Position numbers and translations under genes: made by a program. The notes below the pieces were generated by a model, which did not search any database, was not told the DNA's origin, and saw only the letters and a program-made list of their open reading frames with translations. Positions 5,497-5,893 of a DNA stretch of 5,893 nt are shown here, in pieces (positions within the stretch are counted from its first letter, which is position 1; each line of letters opens with the position of its first letter). The DNA is taken from positions 1-5,893 of the forward strand of contig JAHYJF010000217.1 in assembly GCA_019428955.1 (NCBI GenBank). The letters are read 5' to 3'. Source of the stretch: Burkholderiaceae bacterium (GTDB lineage: Bacteria; Pseudomonadota; Gammaproteobacteria; Burkholderiales; Burkholderiaceae_E).

Positions 5497-5892
5497 ATGC
5501 GTCACCGTAACGGACTTCGCAAACTAAATCGAACCAGCAGTCATCGCCAGGCGATGTTGCGCAATATGTGCAATGCGCTGCTGCGGCACGAGCAGATCAA
5601 GACCACGCTTCCCAAGGCGAAGGAACTTCGCCGGGTAGTGGAGCCGCTCATCACGCTCGGCAAGAAGCCTTCGCTGGCCAATCGCCGCCTGGCGTTCGAT
5701 CGGCTGCGCGACCGGGAAATGGTGGTCAAGATCTTCAACGAGCTCGGACCCCGTTACGCGGTTCGCAACGGCGGTTACCTGCGGATCCTGAAGTTCGGTT
5801 TCCGGCTCGGTGACGCTGCGCCGATGGCGCTGGTCCAGTTGATGGACCGTCCGGAGGAAGGCGAGGAAGCGGGCGCGACAGGGGCTTCCTGA
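5497..5892 (+). CDS. rplQ: 50S ribosomal protein L17 (bL17)
   Basis: L17 is a bacterial large-subunit protein located near the exit of the peptide tunnel, where it binds 23S rRNA. The product has 131 residues (127 in E. coli). The conserved core spans about residues 1-117: MRHRNGLRKLNRTSSHRQAM, then IKTTLPKAKELRRVVEPLIT near 34-53, NRRLAFDRLRD, and GGYLRILKFGFRLGDAAPMA near 92-111. The last 14 or so residues (RPEEGEEAGATGAS) are a short acidic, alanine- and glycine-rich tail, variable in the family. AAGAGGA at 5484-5490 is a strong ribosome binding site six bases before the ATG. The gap to rpoA is 63 bases and holds only a weak four-base-pair stem (5461-5464 with 5469-5472). The gene ends at TGA 5890-5892, one base before the window ends, so any operon terminator lies outside. 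Confidence 0.97.
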   Translation: MRHRNGLRKLNRTSSHRQAMLRNMCNALLRHEQIKTTLPKAKELRRVVEPLITLGKKPSLANRRLAFDRLRDREMVVKIFNELGPRYAVRNGGYLRILKFGFRLGDAAPMALVQLMDRPEEGEEAGATGAS

Positions 5893-5893
5893 G

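Overview
The window is one uninterrupted stretch of the classic spc-alpha ribosomal protein region. All eleven genes lie on the + strand: rpsE (3' part only), rpmD, rplO, secY, infA, rpmJ, rpsM, rpsK, rpsD, rpoA and rplQ. The DNA is clearly GC-rich, every reading frame is intact, and most genes are 15 to 63 bases apart. I see no mobile element, CRISPR array, tRNA, rRNA, foreign gene or convincing intrinsic terminator.

The organism is most likely a GC-rich betaproteobacterium. The gene content and the RpoA, S4, L17 and IF1 sequences read as proteobacterial. The presence of infA between secY and rpmJ separates it from the Escherichia coli arrangement, where rpmJ follows secY directly and infA is elsewhere. 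Details such as MVGYAPTEV near residues 48-56 of RpoA and the GLGNALRR-type N-terminal block fit remembered betaproteobacterial homologues. This placement is from memory of the families, not from a search.

Layout: positions 1-361 encode the C-terminal two thirds of S5. Positions 418-1045 encode L30 and L15. Positions 1095-2423 encode SecY, the translocon channel, from a GTG start with no recognisable Shine-Dalgarno sequence. Positions 2456-2821 encode IF1 and the 37-residue zinc-ribbon protein L36. Positions 2848-3636 encode S13 and S11. A 169-base gap at 3637-3805, the largest in the window, contains several inverted repeats. It is followed by rpsD (GTG start, strong Shine-Dalgarno), rpoA and rplQ, which ends one base before the end of the window.

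The genes form a growth-linked unit: small- and large-subunit proteins, an initiation factor, the membrane channel for exported proteins and the alpha subunit of RNA polymerase. In E. coli, S4 represses the alpha operon through a leader in front of rpsM. Here only 26 bases separate rpmJ from rpsM, so that leader cannot be in its usual place. The structured gap just before rpsD is the one non-coding stretch that deserves a closer look. Otherwise this is ordinary core-genome sequence, and I found no evidence of an undescribed system.
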